Made by a program: the position numbers and the translations under genes. The notes below the pieces were generated by a model. The model had not been told where the DNA came from. It did no database searches and saw only the letters and a program-made list of their open reading frames with translations. From Streptomyces humidus (GTDB taxonomy: Bacteria; Actinomycetota; Actinomycetes; Streptomycetales; Streptomycetaceae): a stretch of 64,000 bases of DNA. How positions within the stretch are numbered: the first letter of the stretch is position 1; each line of letters opens with the position of its first letter. Shown one piece after another: positions 43,659 to 54,008 of the stretch. Location of the stretch: assembly GCF_014649655.1 (NCBI RefSeq), contig NZ_BMTL01000030.1:1-64000 (forward strand). The letters are read 5' to 3'.

Positions 43659-44653
43659 GCGAGCCTCACTCGGGGGTCGATCACGGCGTACAGGATGTCC
43701 ACCACGAGGTTGGCGACGAGCACCGCGAGGGAAGTGATCAGGGTGACGCCCAGGATGACGGGCAGGTCCTGGTTCTTGATGGCGTTGAGAACCGCCTGGC
43801 CGAGACCGGGGAGGCTGAACGCCGTCTCGGTCAGGATCGCACCGCCGATGAGGGCGCCCAGGTCCATGCCGAGCATGGTCAGCAGCGGAGTCATCGTGGA
43901 GCGCATGGCGTGCTTGCCGATGACGGTCTGCTCCTTGAGGCCCTTGGCGCGGGCCGTGCGGATGTAGTCCTCACCGAGGATCTCGAGCATGGTGGCCCGG
44001 GTGATGCGGGCGTACATCGCCGCGTACAGGAACGCCAGGGTGACCCAGGGCAGGATCATGCCGCCGAACCAGCCGCTGAAGCTGTCCTCCAGGGGTACGA
44101 ACTGCCCGTCGAACAGGTCGAGTCCGTACACGAAGACCGACAGGGCGAGCATGCCGGTGAAGTAGATGGGCAGGGAGACACCCGAGAGCGCGATGACCAT
44201 CGCGCCGCGGTCCCACAGGCTGCCCCGCTTGAGCGCGGAGAGCACGCCCGCCGAGACACCGAAGATCAGCCACAGCACGGCGGCGCCGAGCGCGAGCGCC
44301 AGGGTCACCGGGAAGCGGTCCGTCAGCGTCGGCCAGACGGCCTGCTCGCTGCGGAAGGAGTAGCCGAAGCACGGAGCGGCGCAGTGGATGGAGTCGCCAC
44401 CGCCCGTGTAGGTGCGACCGGCGAAGATGCCCTTGAAGAACTCCCAGACCTGGGCGTAGATCGGGTCGCCCAGGCCCAGCTTCTCGCGCACACCCTCGAC
44501 GGCGGCAGGGTCGGCCTGCTTGCCCACGAAGCTCAAGGCGATGTCTACGCCAGCCCACTTGGGGATGAGGAAGAAGATGCCGAAGACCACCATGACGATG
44601 ACCACGAGCATCACTGCGGCGGCGAACAGCCGCCTGATGAGGTAAGCGAGCAC
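43655..44653 (-). CDS. Peptide ABC importer permease (DppB/OppB-like)
   Basis: A 332-residue permease with six TMs. It starts with the family's LIRRLFAAAVMLVVIVMVVF helix and has the coupling-helix EAA-type motif (DYIRTARAKGLKEQTVIGKH). A 60-residue extracytoplasmic loop (~70-110) contains two Cys. The start is GTG at 44653. It lies 110 bases after the solute-binding protein gene, the only sizeable gap in the operon besides that before the binding protein. Confidence 0.94.
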   Translation of the reverse strand: MLAYLIRRLFAAAVMLVVIVMVVFGIFFLIPKWAGVDIALSFVGKQADPAAVEGVREKLGLGDPIYAQVWEFFKGIFAGRTYTGGGDSIHCAAPCFGYSFRSEQAVWPTLTDRFPVTLALALGAAVLWLIFGVSAGVLSALKRGSLWDRGAMVIALSGVSLPIYFTGMLALSVFVYGLDLFDGQFVPLEDSFSGWFGGMILPWVTLAFLYAAMYARITRATMLEILGEDYIRTARAKGLKEQTVIGKHAMRSTMTPLLTMLGMDLGALIGGAILTETAFSLPGLGQAVLNAIKNQDLPVILGVTLITSLAVLVANLVVDILYAVIDPRVRLA

Positions 44654-44763
44654 AGCTCTCGGCCCGCCGCGGACCGCGGGCCACCGGATTGTGTCCAGTG
44701 ACCCGCGGATCCGCCGCGCCGGCCTTCACCTGCCTTTCGTGCCGTTCGGCGGGTGTGCCGGGA

Positions 44764-46560
44764 CTACTTCTTCGGGTTCTTCAGACCGAGGTTCACGAAG
44801 TCGTACTGACCGCTGTAACCGTCGGTGGTGTAGACGTTCGCCAGGTTGTCCGAGCGCCAGTTGATGAACCGCTCGAAGACGAAGGGCAGGTAGTACGCGC
44901 CCTCCATCACCTTGTGGTTGATCTCCGTGGCGATCTTGGTCTTGCCGGCGTCGTCCAGCGTGGTGACGTACGACGAGAACAGACCGTCGATCGTCTTGTC
45001 GTTGATGAGCGCGTAGTTGTTGTTACCGCTCTGCGCGATGTACTTGCTGTTCCACAGCGGCAGACCGAAGCCCTGGACGGACGGGAAGTCCGGACCCCAG
45101 CCCATGATGATGATGCCGTAGCCCTTCGTCTTCACGTTCGAGGGGCTGCCGATGATGCCGGCGGTCTGCGAGCCGTCGTACTGGTCGATCTCGGCGGTGA
45201 TGCCGATCTTCTTCAGCGACGCCTGGAGGGACTGGGCGGTGGCCACCTCGACCGGCTTGTTGTTACGCACCGCGATGGTGGTCTTGAAGCCGTTCGGCTG
45301 ACCGCAGGCCTTCAGGGCCGCCTTGGCATCGGCCACGTTGCCGTTCTTGTTGTCACCGGCGAGCTTGTACGGGTCGTACTTCTGGCCCTCGGCGCCCGGG
45401 ACGGACGGCGGGAGCATGTTGGTGCCGATGTCGCCACCGGCCACCGGGCCGCCGCGGGCGGTCTGCAGCGACACGTGGTCGGCGCCGAGGATGACGGCCT
45501 TGCGGCACTCGACGTTGTCGAACGGCTTCACGCTCTGCGGGAAGACCGCGTAACGGACGTAGCCGGAGACCGGGTTGTCCAGGTTGGCCTTGTGCTGCTT
45601 CAGGGCGGTGGTGCGGCCCTGCGGCGACATGCCGGTCTGGTTCAGGTCGAGGTCCAGGTCACCGTTGAGCAGACGCTGGTCGAGCTGGTTGGCGTCCGAG
45701 AAGAACTTGATGGTGATCTCGTCCGGGTAGGCCTTGCGGAGCGGGTCCGAGGCCTGCTTCCAGGAGGTGTTGCGGACCAGCTTGAGGTCCTTGCCCGGGG
45801 AGTACGAGGCGAACTTGTACGGGCCCGAGGAGAACGGCTTCAGGCCGTACTTGGCCTTGGTGTCCATGTCCTGGCGGACCGGCGACGCCGACACCAGGGC
45901 CAGCATCTCCTCGAAGTCCGAGTTGGCCTGCGGCAGGTGGAAGACGATGGTCTTGTCGTCGGGCGTGTCGATCGCCTTCAGACCCAGCTTGTCCGCCGAC
46001 GTGTCCTTGTACGGGCCCTTGTACTCGCCCTTGGGGTCGAGCACGTCCTTCAGGTACGTCGGGCCGCCGGACAGCACGTCCTGCGCCCACACGCGCTCGA
46101 TGCCGTACTTCACGTCCTTGGACGTGATCGGCTTGCCGTCCTCCCACGTGACGCCGTCACGCAGGGTGTACGTGTAGGTCTTGCCGTCGTCCGTGACCTT
46201 CGCGGTCGCGGTGGCGAGGTCCGGAGTGATCTCGGCGCCCGCGGCGCCCGGCTCGGCCTTGTTGGTGACGAGCTGGCGGCTGTAGTAGCGCGCGAAGTTC
46301 CACATCATGCCGTAGTAGCCACGCGTGGTGTCCCACGAGTCGGCGTCCTGCGCGGCACCGAACTTCAGCGTGCCGCCCTTCTTGGCGGCGGAGGCCTGGG
46401 CGACCTTGTTGTTCGCGGCGTCGAAGCCGGCGGCGCCGGAGCTCGAGCCCTTGTCGTCGTCTCCGCCACCGCCGCACGCCGCCGTGGTCAGCAGCGCGGC
46501 GACCGCGACGGCAGCGGCGAGCGCCTGCTTCCGCCGCCCTGAGGTGCGTTGGGTAGTCAC
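44764..46560 (-). CDS. Peptide ABC importer solute-binding lipoprotein
   Basis: A 598-residue extracytoplasmic binding protein of the SBP_bac_5 family. A signal peptide with lipobox LTTAAC anchors it to the membrane outer face; a Gly/Asp/Ser linker follows. The family signature region is near YYSRQLVTNKAEPG to VKYGIERVW. The GTG at 46560 is chosen because GGAGGATC lies upstream and the signal sequence starts there; the extra 16 residues of the longer frame do not look like a signal. It lies between the two permease genes, an order typical for Streptomyces dpp-type operons. Confidence 0.93.
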   Translation of the reverse strand: MTTQRTSGRRKQALAAAVAVAALLTTAACGGGGDDDKGSSSGAAGFDAANNKVAQASAAKKGGTLKFGAAQDADSWDTTRGYYGMMWNFARYYSRQLVTNKAEPGAAGAEITPDLATATAKVTDDGKTYTYTLRDGVTWEDGKPITSKDVKYGIERVWAQDVLSGGPTYLKDVLDPKGEYKGPYKDTSADKLGLKAIDTPDDKTIVFHLPQANSDFEEMLALVSASPVRQDMDTKAKYGLKPFSSGPYKFASYSPGKDLKLVRNTSWKQASDPLRKAYPDEITIKFFSDANQLDQRLLNGDLDLDLNQTGMSPQGRTTALKQHKANLDNPVSGYVRYAVFPQSVKPFDNVECRKAVILGADHVSLQTARGGPVAGGDIGTNMLPPSVPGAEGQKYDPYKLAGDNKNGNVADAKAALKACGQPNGFKTTIAVRNNKPVEVATAQSLQASLKKIGITAEIDQYDGSQTAGIIGSPSNVKTKGYGIIIMGWGPDFPSVQGFGLPLWNSKYIAQSGNNNYALINDKTIDGLFSSYVTTLDDAGKTKIATEINHKVMEGAYYLPFVFERFINWRSDNLANVYTTDGYSGQYDFVNLGLKNPKK

Positions 46561-46679
46561 GATCTCGGATCCTCCGGATAGATGAGAGATATCCCGTGCA
46601 ATGGCCACGGGACGGTTGGGGTGCCGTGTTCTCGGCGGTTCTGCGGCTCGCTGTGGTCGCGGATCCCCTGCGGGGCGGA

Positions 46680-47687
46680 TCAGCGCGAGGCCTTGGGGTC
46701 GAGCGCGTCCCGGATGCCGTCACCGAAGAGGTTGAACGCCAGGACGGTGATGAAGATCGCCACACCGGGGACCACCATGTACATGGGGTCGGACTCGTAG
46801 TAGTCGATCGCGCTCGAGAGCATCTGCCCCCACGAGGCGGTGGGCGGCTTGACCCCGACGCCCAGGAAGCTGAGCGCCGCCTCGGTGAGGATGTTGGTGG
46901 GGATCATCATCGTCGTGTACACGACGATCGGGGCGACCAGGTTGGGGAGCAGTTCCTTGAACAGGATGTACAGCCGCCCCGCGCCCAGCGATCGGGCGGC
47001 CTCGACGTACTCGCGCTCGCGCAGCGAGAGCGTCTGGCCGCGCACCACACGTCCGATGTAGGGCCAGCCGAAGAAGCCGATGACCAGGATCATCACGAAC
47101 ACGCGCACGTTCGACCCGGTCAGGCCGAGCATGTCGTTCGGCATGACGGAGACCAGCGCGATGATGAACAGCAGCTGCGGGAACGCGAGCAGACCGTCCA
47201 TCACCCGGCTGATCAGGGAGTCGACCCAGCCGCCGAAGAAGCCGGCGAGGATGCCCAGCACCGTTCCGAGGATCACGGCCACCACGGCCGACAGGAAGCC
47301 GACCAGCAGGGAGATCCGGGCCCCGTAGAGGACGCGGGCGAGGATGTCGCGGCCGTTGACCGGCTCGACGCCGAGCAGGTGGTCGCCGCTGACGCCGCCC
47401 AACGAGCCCGTGGGCGTACCGAAGAGCGGGTCGATGAGGTTCTCGTGGTACTCGTTCGGGTCCTGCCCGAGGAGGCTCGTGATGACGGGCGCGAGCAGCG
47501 CGACCACCACGAGGAGGAGTACGACGATTCCGCCCGTGAGGGCGAGCTTGTCCCGCTTGAGGCGCTCCCAGGCGATCCGGCCCAGGGAACGGCCCTGAAC
47601 GGCCTTGGCGCCGCTGGTGGCGACCGACGCTTCCTCGGCCGCGCTCGGGGCCGCTTCCGCGGTCGGCTCGTGCAATGGTGCCGTCAT
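46680..47687 (-). CDS. Peptide ABC importer permease (DppC/OppC-like)
   Basis: A 335-residue permease. A 40-residue disordered N-terminus precedes the OppC_N helix (KLALTGGIVVLLLVVVALLA) and five further TMs, with the coupling motif REYVEAARSLGAGRLYILFK. First gene of the operon, reading dppC-SBP-dppB-dppD-dppF; its promoter lies in 47688-47999. Confidence 0.94.
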   Translation of the reverse strand: MTAPLHEPTAEAAPSAAEEASVATSGAKAVQGRSLGRIAWERLKRDKLALTGGIVVLLLVVVALLAPVITSLLGQDPNEYHENLIDPLFGTPTGSLGGVSGDHLLGVEPVNGRDILARVLYGARISLLVGFLSAVVAVILGTVLGILAGFFGGWVDSLISRVMDGLLAFPQLLFIIALVSVMPNDMLGLTGSNVRVFVMILVIGFFGWPYIGRVVRGQTLSLREREYVEAARSLGAGRLYILFKELLPNLVAPIVVYTTMMIPTNILTEAALSFLGVGVKPPTASWGQMLSSAIDYYESDPMYMVVPGVAIFITVLAFNLFGDGIRDALDPKASR

Positions 47688-47999
47688 CTGGCAGGGACCC
47701 CTCTCAACCGGCGGTAGCCGGCCCGCACTTGCCGCTGTAGCGGCGTGATCAGTCCGTAATACGCAGGGGATAAGTCCCCTGACGCCGGAGTCTTCAACGG
47801 TTTGGCGATCTGTAGCCAGACTTGGCAGTGAATGGATGCGTAAACGTGATGCGGGTAGAGGGGTTCCGTTATCCGGACGGCGGGTAACGCCCCCCGGACG
47901 GGTACTTATCAGGACACATTGGGCGCGTCCGTCATTTATCGCCGCTATCTACGCGCGAAGAAGTCCGACTCCTGCCGCGGGGCAGGAACGGCGAACGGG
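47688..47999. other. Promoter region of the peptide importer operon
   Basis: 312 noncoding bases with more A/T than their surroundings. They contain a 7-bp hairpin (47764-47770 with 47775-47781), GCCA/TGGC inverted elements around 47815-47827 and a direct repeat ccggacgg at 47874 and 47895. No confident -35/-10 pair. The hairpin could be an operator or part of the 5' leader. The SseB-like gene ends at 48000 and has no clear terminator. Confidence 0.5.
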
Positions 48000-48794
48000 T
48001 CAGTAGCGTCCGGTGGGCGGATAGCCGTAGCCGCCCACGGGAGCCTGCGCGGGCGCGGCGGCGTGCGCCTCGCGGTCGTAGAACGGCCTCGCGTTGGCGC
48101 GCATCCACATCACGACGGGGTCGTACTCGTCGGTCATGGCGACCGTCGAGACCGGCAGCCCGTCCGGCACCGCGCCGATGGACTGCTGCATCATCGCCCG
48201 GACGGCGTCCACGGCCGGCGGGGAGGTCTCGTAGACGTCCAGCCCGAGGGCCAGATAGGGCGCGCCCAGCGCCGGCTGCACCCAGGCCCGGCGCAGTGCG
48301 CGGACCACCGGCGTGCGGTGGGCGTTCTGCGCGAGCAGGGCGTAGAACTGCGGGATCTCGATGCCGGGCTCGGACAGCCGCAGCGGGCCCGCGGGCTGAC
48401 GTTCCAGGCCGGTGGCGATGCGGCGCAGATCCAGCCAGGGAATGCCGATGCCGCCGCCGGGCGCGTGCGGGTTCAGCCAGAGGCCGTAGTGGTCGGGGTA
48501 GAGCGTCCGGGCCGCGTCGAGCCCGTCGATCACCTCGTACGATCTGTTCCAGCCGCTGGCGCTGAGCTCCTGGGCGGACGTCACGCACGGCGCGTAGCCG
48601 TGGCCGTCGACCTCCATGTTCCCGTACTGGGCGTCCGGGGAGCCGGCCTGGCCGTGCCACAGCAGCATCCAGACCTGGCCGGAGGACGGGGTCGCGAGCG
48701 CGCGCAGGAGGGCCTCGTAGGCGTCGTAGCGCCCGGGCGTGACCTGGCGCAGCATGTGCTCGACCTGACCGGTCGCGATGCCGCTGGCGCTCAC
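48000..48794 (-). CDS. SseB-like protein, copy 1
   Basis: A 264-residue soluble protein with an SseB-type N-terminal domain (MLRQVTPGRYDAYEALLRAL; VWMLLWHGQAGSPDAQYGNM) and a C-terminal half ending in WMRANARPFYDREA and a Gly/Pro/Tyr tail. E. coli sseB was named for enhanced serine sensitivity when overexpressed; the mechanism is unknown. The GTG at 48794 is chosen for AGAAGGGCGG upstream. It neighbours a second SseB-like gene of identical length and a glycine/serine catabolic operon. Confidence 0.83.
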   Translation of the reverse strand: MSASGIATGQVEHMLRQVTPGRYDAYEALLRALATPSSGQVWMLLWHGQAGSPDAQYGNMEVDGHGYAPCVTSAQELSASGWNRSYEVIDGLDAARTLYPDHYGLWLNPHAPGGGIGIPWLDLRRIATGLERQPAGPLRLSEPGIEIPQFYALLAQNAHRTPVVRALRRAWVQPALGAPYLALGLDVYETSPPAVDAVRAMMQQSIGAVPDGLPVSTVAMTDEYDPVVMWMRANARPFYDREAHAAAPAQAPVGGYGYPPTGRY

Positions 48795-49035
48795 CTGTAC
48801 CGCCCTTCTTCTGTGTTGCCCCGCGTCGGAGTCCAGCTTAAGCGTCCAAGGGGCCGTGGGACGTGGCGCGTCGGCGGGTGCTGTCCGTTCGTGACCGGGC
48901 GCCCCCGCCGCCGGGCCGCCGGCGGACGCGGTCCCGCCGCCCTGCGGGGCCGCCGCCTCCGGCGCCGCCGCAACGCGGGATCGCCGCCCCTCGCCGGACC
49001 GGCCGCCGCCCTCGCGGGTGCGCTGCGCCGGTGCG
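48795..49035. other. GCC-rich spacer between the SseB-like genes
   Basis: 241 bases, extremely rich in GCCGCC-type triplets around 48900-49010. The frame of copy 1 stays open through it, but the translation is Ala/Arg/Pro filler. No hairpin stands out from the general GC background. Confidence 0.45.
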
Positions 49036-49830
49036 CTAGGGAAGCCGCGTGTAGAAGGGGCGCACCCGCTCCCGCATCCACTCCCCCACCGGGTCCTGGG
49101 CCACGTCCAGCAGCACCAGGTTGACCGGCCAGGGCGAGGACGTGCCGCCCAGCGCCCTGCCCAGGGCCTCCAGTGGGAGGGCACGCAGGTCGCCCTCCCA
49201 CTGGGAGAGTTCCACGCCGACGAACATCACCGGGTCCGCCGTCTCGATCGCGGCGAGGCAGCGGCGGGCCGTGCGGACCACGCCGACCGCCTCGAACTCC
49301 GCGGAGGCCGCGGCCAGGAAGTCGACGGGGTCGTCCTGCCAGTCGGGCTCGTAGAGACGGACCCGGCCGCCGGCCGCCGGTCCGTCCAGCGCGGTACGGC
49401 CCGCCCGGCACAGCTCGGCCACGGCGGGCGGCGGCAGCGGGACGCCGACCACGCCGTCGGGGTTGACCAGGATGCCGGCCTGCGGGGGCAGCCCCCGGGC
49501 GAACTCCACGGCCGGCGCGACCGTGAACGACATGTGCGCGCCGACGACCTGGCGGAGCTGCTCCTCCGAGCTGAAGACCGGCACGTACACCTGGCCGTCG
49601 AGCTCCAGCGTGGGCAGGTCGAGGGGGCCGCTGTGCGGTCCGCCGCCGCCGGGCAGCGGCACCCAGACGAAGCTGCGTCCGAGCACCTCCACGATCCGGC
49701 CGCCGGCTTCCGGCATGCCGAGGGAGACGGAGAGCACCTCCTCCAGCTCGTTGCCGGGCCATCCGCCGTGCGAATGGGAGTGCGCCTGCGCCGGGAAATC
49801 CGTCGGGAAGTCCGCCGGGGGGAAGTCCAT
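49036..49830 (-). CDS. SseB-like protein, copy 2
   Basis: Also 264 residues. A His-rich N-terminus (AQAHSHSHGGW) leads into LEEVLSVSLGMPEAGGRIVE, and the body carries SseB-type segments (VYVPVFSSEEQLRQVVGAHM; GILVNPDGVVGVPLP) and ends GEWMRERVRPFYTRL, matching the end of copy 1 (WMRANARPFY). The two are probably ancient paralogues. The ATG at 49830 has a modest GGTAGG site upstream. A 241-base GCC-rich stretch separates the copies. Confidence 0.83.
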   Translation of the reverse strand: MDFPPADFPTDFPAQAHSHSHGGWPGNELEEVLSVSLGMPEAGGRIVEVLGRSFVWVPLPGGGGPHSGPLDLPTLELDGQVYVPVFSSEEQLRQVVGAHMSFTVAPAVEFARGLPPQAGILVNPDGVVGVPLPPPAVAELCRAGRTALDGPAAGGRVRLYEPDWQDDPVDFLAAASAEFEAVGVVRTARRCLAAIETADPVMFVGVELSQWEGDLRALPLEALGRALGGTSSPWPVNLVLLDVAQDPVGEWMRERVRPFYTRLP

Positions 49831-49901
49831 CTGCCTACCGCCTGCTGAGAACCGCTCACGCTGATGTGGCTGAAAGGCTAGCGGGTGCCGAGGGGGTCGG
49901 T

Positions 49902-50588
49902 TCAGCCCGTGAAGCCGATTCGGCGCAGGACGTCCGCCGCGGGCCGGTCGAGGAGGACCGCCGAACCGCACCCCTCGGGCAGCCGCCCCCTCTCCACCGA
50001 GCACAGCAGCCGGGCCGCCGCGCGGCGATGCCGCAGGAAGGCGTAGCGCGAGACGCCCCGGCCGCGCTCGCGCTGGCCCTCGAGCGCCGTGTCCGCGCCG
50101 ACGTCGAGGAGGAGCAGGTGAAGCGCGCCGCCCCGGCGGCGGGCCGCACGGGCCAGCCAGTCGCGGACCCAGGCCTGCGTGCCGCAGTCGTGCACGACGA
50201 CGCCCTCGCCGCCGCGCAGGGCGCGGCGCAGTCCGGCGTAGTGGGAGAGCCGCACCAGGGGGCGGTAGAGGGCGTAGGGCAGGAAGCGGGGCATGCGGGC
50301 GTCCCAGCGGTCGCGGGTGTCCTGGGAATCGATGCGGACGCCGCCCACGGTCCGCCGCATCAGCGTGGACTTGCCGCTGCCGGGCAGGCCGGTCACCACG
50401 ACCAGGTCACGGGGTCCGAAGAGCAGGCCGTGCGGGCTGCGGCCGGCCCGTTCACGCAGGTCGCGGACGACGGGGGCGGGCTGCGCGCCGTGTGCCTCCC
50501 GGGCCCGGGGGCCGGGCTGGGCGGGCAGCGCGACTCCCGCACCGGTCGCGAACGCCGTGGCCCTCGCCGTGCTCGTCGTCCTGTTCAC
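49902..50588 (-). CDS. P-loop ATPase/kinase-like protein
   Basis: A 228-residue protein. The first ~55 residues are low-complexity. A Walker A motif (VVVTGLPGSGKSTL) is near residues 62-75, followed by GVRIDSQDTRDRW and a Walker-B-like strand (GVVVHDCGT). The arrangement resembles small AAA ATPases/zeta-toxin-type kinases, but no substrate can be assigned. GTG start at 50588 with GGGGAGGA upstream. It is divergent from the riboswitch-controlled gcv operon, sharing the promoter region 50589-50770. Confidence 0.82.
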   Translation of the reverse strand: MNRTTSTARATAFATGAGVALPAQPGPRAREAHGAQPAPVVRDLRERAGRSPHGLLFGPRDLVVVTGLPGSGKSTLMRRTVGGVRIDSQDTRDRWDARMPRFLPYALYRPLVRLSHYAGLRRALRGGEGVVVHDCGTQAWVRDWLARAARRRGGALHLLLLDVGADTALEGQRERGRGVSRYAFLRHRRAAARLLCSVERGRLPEGCGSAVLLDRPAADVLRRIGFTG

Positions 50589-50767
50589 CGTGATCGTCCT
50601 CCCCTGGGGTCAGATGTCCTCATCCCCGTCGAGCGTAAAGAGAAGGTAATGCGCGCTGCCTCGCGTTTTCGTGCGCGTACCGACACAAGCCGGTTACAGA
50701 TGCGGCCTGCCGCGATCGGGGCGGGCCGTGCGATGATGGCCGCGCCAACTGCATACCGGCCGTTTGA
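50589..50767. promoter_or_regulatory. Divergent promoter region ahead of the glycine riboswitch
   Basis: About 180 bases between the P-loop gene and the first aptamer must hold the gcv promoter. A run with more A/T at 50634-50650 (aaagagaaggtaatg) and GATGAT at 50733-50738 stand out, but no good -35/-10 pair was recognised. Confidence 0.4.
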
Positions 50768-50965
50768 ATCCGCGCGGGAGAGTCCTCAGCAGCAGCTTCG
50801 CTGGGGCGCCGAAGGAGCAAGTCCCTCCCTTGAATCTCTCAGGCCCCGTTACCGCGCGGGCGAGGCACATCTGAAAAGCGGGTCGCCCCCGGGCGGCTCC
50901 ACCCACGGTGCAAGCCACGATCTTCGCGATCATGGCGAACCTCTCAGGTTCCGATGACAGATGGG
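50768..50965 (+). ncRNA. Tandem glycine riboswitch
   Basis: Two gcvT-type aptamers lie ahead of gcvT. Aptamer 1 (about 50770-50860) is closed by ccgcgcgg copies (50770-50777 and 50852-50859) and has the diagnostic GCCGAAGGAGCAA core and the ATCTCTCAGGC segment. Aptamer 2 (about 50868-50963) is closed by CATCTG (50868) with CAGATG (50958) and contains GGTGCAAGCC and AACCTCTCAGGTTCCGATGACAG. The two are joined by a short linker, the arrangement of tandem glycine sensors that switch on the cleavage operon when glycine is high. Its end is 74 bases before the gcvT start, leaving room for an expression platform. Confidence 0.93.
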
Positions 50966-51038
50966 GAGGAACGACCTCGCCATCCCCACGCCCGGATCCG
51001 CTCGCGGCGGGGGACCCCATCGCCTTGGGAGACGACCG

Positions 51039-52166
<1,128 letters not shown>

Positions 52167-52192
52167 ACACCGGGCGCGTCACCGCGCCCCGT

Positions 52193-52268
52193 GCGTGAGA
52201 CTGCGACGCGTGAGACCACGATGCGTGCGGTCCGCGACGCGTGAGACCACGACGCGTGAGACCGCGCA
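52193..52268. repeat. 15-bp tandem repeat between gcvT and gcvH
   Basis: Five units with consensus gcgtgagaccacgac start at 52193, 52208, 52223, 52239 and 52254 (one spacing is 16). It is noncoding on the operon strand, in the 178-base gap between gcvT and gcvH. Each unit contains GCGTGAGAC, so the RNA could fold with neighbouring ccgcg/cacg segments. Confidence 0.75.
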
Positions 52269-52344
52269 CATTCTGGCTGCTCACGCACGCCTTCAGTCGT
52301 CCCCCCTTCATCAGCACTCCCCCGCGTACAGGAGAATTCAGGCC

Positions 52345-52722
52345 ATGAGCAACCCCCAGCAGCTGCGCTACAGCAAGGAGCACGAGTGGCTGTCGGTCGC
52401 CGAGGACGGCGTCTCGACGGTCGGCATCACGGAGCACGCGGCCAACGCGCTCGGCGACGTGGTCTTCGTCCAGCTCCCGGAGGTCGGCGACACGGTGACC
52501 GCGGGCGAGTCCTGCGGCGAACTGGAGTCCACGAAGTCGGTCAGCGAGCTGTACGCCCCGGTCACCGGTGAGATCACCGAGGTCAACCAGGACGTCGTCG
52601 ACGACCCGTCGCTGGTGAACTCCGCCCCCTTCGAGGGCGGATGGCTGTTCAAGGTACGCGTCACGGACGAGCCGGGCGACCTGCTCTCCGCCGACGAGTA
52701 CACCGCCTACACCGTCGGCTGA
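52345..52722 (+). CDS. gcvH: Glycine cleavage system H protein
   Basis: A 125-residue lipoyl carrier shuttling the aminomethyl intermediate between P, T and L proteins. The lipoylation Lys is in LESTKSVSELYAP and the N-terminal pattern YSKEHEWL is diagnostic. AGGAGA precedes the ATG at 52345. The stop overlaps the ribosome site of glyA, so the two are tightly linked. Confidence 0.96.
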   Translation: MSNPQQLRYSKEHEWLSVAEDGVSTVGITEHAANALGDVVFVQLPEVGDTVTAGESCGELESTKSVSELYAPVTGEITEVNQDVVDDPSLVNSAPFEGGWLFKVRVTDEPGDLLSADEYTAYTVG

Positions 52723-52736
52723 GGAGTCGTAGACGC

Positions 52737-54002
52737 ATGTCCGTCCTGAACACGCCCCTGCACGAGCTCGACCCGGAGATCGCCGCCGCGGTCGACGCCG
52801 AGCTGAACCGCCAGCAGTCCACGCTCGAGATGATCGCCTCGGAGAACTTCGCTCCGCTCGCGGTCATGGAGGCGCAGGGCTCGGTCCTGACCAACAAGTA
52901 CGCCGAGGGCTACCCGGGCCGTCGCTACTACGGCGGCTGCGAGCACGTCGACGTCGCCGAGCAGATCGCGATCGACCGGATCAAGGACCTGTTCGGCGCC
53001 GAGTACGCCAACGTGCAGCCGCACTCCGGCGCGTCCGCGAACCAGGCGGCTCTGTTCGCCCTCGCCCAGCCGGGGGACACCATCCTCGGCCTGGACCTGG
53101 CGCACGGCGGCCACCTGACCCACGGGATGCGGCTGAACTTCTCCGGCAAGCAGTTCGACGTGGTCGCCTACCACGTGGACTCCGCGACCGGACTGGTCGA
53201 CATGGCCGAGGTCGAGAGGCTCGCCAAGGAGCACCGCCCGAAGGTGATCATCGCGGGCTGGTCGGCGTACCCGAGGCAGCTGGACTTCGCCGAGTTCCGC
53301 CGGATCGCCGACGAGGCCGAGGCCTACCTGTGGGTGGACATGGCCCACTTCGCCGGCCTGGTCGCGGCGGGTCTGCACCCGAACCCGGTCGAGTACGCCG
53401 ACGTCGTCACCTCCACCACCCACAAGACGCTGGGCGGCCCGCGGGGCGGTGTCATCCTCGCGAAGAAGGAGTTCGCGAAGAAGCTGAACTCGTCCGTCTT
53501 CCCGGGCTTCCAGGGCGGCCCCCTGGAGCACGTGATCGCCGCCAAGGCGGTCTCCTTCAAGGTCGCGGCCTCGGAGGACTTCAAGGAGCGCCAGCGCCGT
53601 ACGGTGGACGGCGCGCGGATCCTCGCCGAGCGGCTGACAGCCGACGACACGCGCGAGGCGGGCGTGAACGTCCTGTCCGGCGGCACGGACGTCCATCTGA
53701 TCCTGGTCGACCTGCGTGAGTCGGAGCTCGACGGGCAGCAGGCCGAGGACCGTCTCCACGAGGTCGGCATCACGGTCAACCGCAACGCGGTCCCGAACGA
53801 CCCGCGCCCGCCGATGGTGACGTCGGGCCTCAGGATCGGCACGCCCGCCCTGGCCACCCGCGGCTTCACGGCCGAGGACTTCGCCGAGGTCGCGGACGTC
53901 ATCGCCGAGACCCTGAAGCCGTCGTACGACGTCGAGTCGCTGAAGGCCCGGGTCAAGGCCCTGGCCGACAAGCACCCGCTGTACCCCGGCCTGAACAAGT
54001 AG
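52737..54002 (+). CDS. glyA: Serine hydroxymethyltransferase
   Basis: PLP enzyme interconverting glycine plus methylene-THF with serine. The 421-residue product has IASENFAPLAVMEAQGSVLT, the PLP Lys in TSTTHKTLGGPRGG and GCEHVDVAEQIAIDR. The ATG at 52737 follows GAGGAG in the gcvH stop region. In this operon it should use methylene-THF made by gcvT to turn a second glycine into serine. A strong hairpin follows its stop. Confidence 0.97.
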   Translation: MSVLNTPLHELDPEIAAAVDAELNRQQSTLEMIASENFAPLAVMEAQGSVLTNKYAEGYPGRRYYGGCEHVDVAEQIAIDRIKDLFGAEYANVQPHSGASANQAALFALAQPGDTILGLDLAHGGHLTHGMRLNFSGKQFDVVAYHVDSATGLVDMAEVERLAKEHRPKVIIAGWSAYPRQLDFAEFRRIADEAEAYLWVDMAHFAGLVAAGLHPNPVEYADVVTSTTHKTLGGPRGGVILAKKEFAKKLNSSVFPGFQGGPLEHVIAAKAVSFKVAASEDFKERQRRTVDGARILAERLTADDTREAGVNVLSGGTDVHLILVDLRESELDGQQAEDRLHEVGITVNRNAVPNDPRPPMVTSGLRIGTPALATRGFTAEDFAEVADVIAETLKPSYDVESLKARVKALADKHPLYPGLNK

Positions 54003-54008
54003 TTCCAC

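Noticed and set aside
44689..46542. 617-codon plus-strand ORF
   Set aside because: Antisense of the solute-binding lipoprotein; no signals or domains.
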